A DNA stretch of 7,472 nucleotides from an uncultured bacterium (lineage in GTDB: Bacteria; Bacteroidota; Bacteroidia; Bacteroidales; Muribaculaceae). Location of the stretch: assembly GCA_946184715.1 (NCBI GenBank), contig CAMHGU010000109.1:1-7472 (forward strand), given 5' to 3'. The notes beneath the pieces were generated by a model, which worked only from the letters and a program-made list of their open reading frames with translations, was not told the DNA's origin and searched no databases. Each line of letters begins with the position of its first letter. The stretch's first letter is position 1. Shown here in pieces: positions 6,465 to 7,472 of the stretch. The translations under genes and the position numbers were made by a program.

Positions 6465-6492
6465 TGTACGAAAAAATTATGAATTTGTACGA
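6465..6492. promoter_or_regulatory. Putative AraC-type operator: two TGTACGA half-sites 21 bp apart
   Basis: TGTACGA occurs at 6465-6471 and again at 6486-6492, in the same orientation and offset by exactly 21 bp, two helical turns. The surrounding decamers ACCTGTACGA and ATTTGTACGA agree at 8 of 10 positions. Relative to the predicted pump start (about 6419), the half-sites centre near -49 and -70. That is where AraC-family activators usually place a pair of direct-repeat half-sites next to the -35/-33 region. The regulator gene lies immediately beyond. Binding itself is inference. Confidence 0.45.
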
Positions 6493-6510
6493 TTTCCGAC
6501 GCCGCGGATG

Positions 6511-6541
6511 TTGCAATCCTCCCCAAAACATACTAAATTTG
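6511..6541 (+). promoter_or_regulatory. Promoter of the AraC-family regulator (-33 TTG, -7 TAAATTTG)
   Basis: TAAATTTG (6534-6541) matches TAnnTTTG, and TTG (6511-6513) lies 20 nt upstream, the spacing expected for the Bacteroidetes -33/-7 pair. The predicted start is near 6548. That is only 4 nt before the first possible GTG (6552) but about 31 nt before the second (6579). Confidence 0.55.
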
Positions 6542-6558
6542 CACTTATTGAGTGCAAA
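6538..6558. promoter_or_regulatory. Perfect palindrome over the regulator's -7 box and start site
   Basis: TTTGCACT (6538-6545) and AGTGCAAA (6551-6558) are perfect 8-bp inverted arms separated by 5 nt. The left arm shares its first four bases with the -7 box (6534-6541), and the spacer covers the predicted start site. A protein bound here would block the regulator's own transcription, so negative autoregulation is the simplest reading. It has no T-tract and is unlikely to be a terminator. A half-arm copy, TGTGCAAA, recurs at 6578-6585. Confidence 0.45.
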
Positions 6559-6593
6559 ATCGCAATTTGTTAACCGCTGTGCAAAATCGCAAT
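6552..6593 (+). repeat. 15-bp direct repeat at the start of the regulator gene
   Basis: GTGCAAAATCGCAAT occurs at 6552-6566 and again, identical, at 6579-6593, with a 27-bp period. Both copies are in frame with the regulator gene and begin with a possible GTG start codon. An exact 15-mer repeat at this distance is not expected by chance. It may be part of the operator region or a local duplication that copied the translation start. Confidence 0.7.
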
Positions 6594-7436
6594 ATCCGTT
6601 ATTTCCCCATCGACGCTTTCGACCTGCATAAGCTGGCCGGAACCGAGAGCCGCATCTTCGACAACGACGACCTCAGCATCATTCTCAACGGTCGCCCGGC
6701 CAATAACACCTTCTTCAGTGAGGGCGAGGTGTATCAGCTACCGGAACCACGACTGATGATATTCCTCAGCGGCGAAGTCGATGTGCATCTCAACCTGGAG
6801 CAATATCATTTCGAGCGCGGCACCGTGTTGCTCAGCACGCCCGATATGATAGTAGAGTTTGAGCACATAGGCCGCGACGCTATGATATGCGGCATCGGGA
6901 TAAAAGAGGCTATACAGATAGCCGAAACTATCGTGCTCAAGGCTTCCGACGCCGACTTTGAGCTGCTGCTGCGGATGTTATACCTGCTTTGGGACGTGGC
7001 CTCGCAGTCGCCGTTTCGCCGCGAGGCCGTGCTGCCCATAGTCAGGGCGATGATTGCCGATGTGCAGTATCTCAAGCAAGAGGCCGGCAACACCGCGGGC
7101 GATACCGCTATCTCGCGCAGCCAGGAGATATTCCGGCAGTTCAAAACGCTCGTGAGCCGACACTGCGAGCAGGAGCGCAACATCCCCTTCTACGCCGAGC
7201 TGATGCGCATCAGCCCTCATCACCTCTCGGCGGTCATCAGCCAGGCCAGCGGCCATAGCGCGATGTACTGGATCAACAGGGCCACGCTGCTGCGCGCCAA
7301 GCTCCTGCTCCGCACCGGCGACCTGCTCACCTACGAAATTGCCGAGCGTCTCCACTTTGCCAACCCGCCGGCCTTCAACGCCTTCTTCAAGCGCGAGACA
7401 GGCCTCACCCCCAAAGAGTATCGCCACAACAAGTAA
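6552..7436 (+). CDS. AraC-family transcriptional regulator, divergent from the pump operon
   Basis: This regulator of up to 294 residues is transcribed away from the pump operon and probably controls it. The N-terminal half (about 35-130) reads as a cupin-type sensing domain, with beta-rich stretches such as 'RLMIFLSGEVDVHLNL' and 'FERGTVLLSTPDM'. The C-terminal domain (about 190-294) is a standard AraC/XylS DNA-binding region. Its first helix-turn-helix is at about 213-233 ('FYAELMRISPHHLSAVIS'). Its second is at about 261-291, ending in the family signature 'FFKRETGLTPKEYR'. The start is uncertain. A stop lies immediately before GTG 6552; other in-frame starts are TTG 6567 and GTG 6579, none with a Shine-Dalgarno. 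The predicted promoter favours 6579 (285 aa); I give the longest form. E. coli ybhGFSR is instead linked to a TetR-type regulator, CecR. The inducing ligand cannot be read from sequence. Confidence 0.9.
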   Translation: MQNRNLLTAVQNRNIRYFPIDAFDLHKLAGTESRIFDNDDLSIILNGRPANNTFFSEGEVYQLPEPRLMIFLSGEVDVHLNLEQYHFERGTVLLSTPDMIVEFEHIGRDAMICGIGIKEAIQIAETIVLKASDADFELLLRMLYLLWDVASQSPFRREAVLPIVRAMIADVQYLKQEAGNTAGDTAISRSQEIFRQFKTLVSRHCEQERNIPFYAELMRISPHHLSAVISQASGHSAMYWINRATLLRAKLLLRTGDLLTYEIAERLHFANPPAFNAFFKRETGLTPKEYRHNK

Positions 7437-7472
7437 ACCGAAATCCCTCATTAATATAAATATGACAATATG

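Noticed and set aside
4817..6631. Two long plus-strand open frames (4817-5638 and 5828-6631) opposite the tolC-like gene
   Set aside because: Both are antisense shadows in GC-rich coding DNA; the second also runs through the divergent promoter region.
7437..7472. Possible start of another gene at ATG 7462
   Set aside because: Only three codons remain before the window ends, with no -7 box or ribosome site; nothing can be supported.
1..7472. CRISPR arrays, insertion sequences, phage genes, toxin-antitoxin or defence genes
   Set aside because: No regularly spaced repeats, transposase motifs or terminal inverted repeats were seen on either strand; all large frames are accounted for by the exporter and its regulator.

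Overview
The window looks like chromosomal DNA from a Bacteroidetes bacterium, probably order Bacteroidales. The three promoter -7 boxes I can find fit the phylum consensus TAnnTTTG, most gene starts lack a strong Shine-Dalgarno, and the AraC-type regulator and TolC-type protein read like Bacteroidales versions. By eye the coding DNA is fairly GC-rich for that phylum; genus cannot be fixed from the window.

Layout. At the left edge is a tRNA-Phe(GAA) gene with its own -7 box and a strong intrinsic terminator. A 61-nt stretch rich in nested inverted repeats follows, then the amino-terminal remnant of what looks like a left-handed beta-helix (hexapeptide-repeat) transferase gene, broken at about 445-473. 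Positions 572-6403, all on the minus strand, hold a tight five-gene operon, read from right to left: a TolC-like outer-membrane factor, a lipoprotein periplasmic adaptor, a fused double ABC ATPase, and two ABC-2 permeases. From the adaptor onward the order matches E. coli ybhG-ybhF-ybhS-ybhR; here an outer-membrane channel is added in front. A divergent AraC-family regulator on the plus strand ends just before the right edge.

How it works together (inference). The two permeases and the twin ATPase would form the inner-membrane pump, the adaptor would bridge the periplasm, and the TolC-like protein would open the outer membrane, giving a self-contained tripartite efflux system. The 148-bp divergent intergenic region holds promoters facing both ways. 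The pump promoter has a good -7 box but no recognisable -33. Two TGTACGA half-sites exactly 21 bp apart lie just upstream of it, the arrangement expected for an AraC-type activator. The regulator's own promoter overlaps a perfect 8-bp-arm palindrome, suggesting autoregulation.

The most interesting points are the AraC-type operator architecture, the ATPase whose sequence losses all fall on one composite ATP site, the folded repeat element beside the tRNA, and the broken gene where the pump operon ends. I see no new kind of defence or mobile system here; the core is a recognisable exporter locus with some unusual details.
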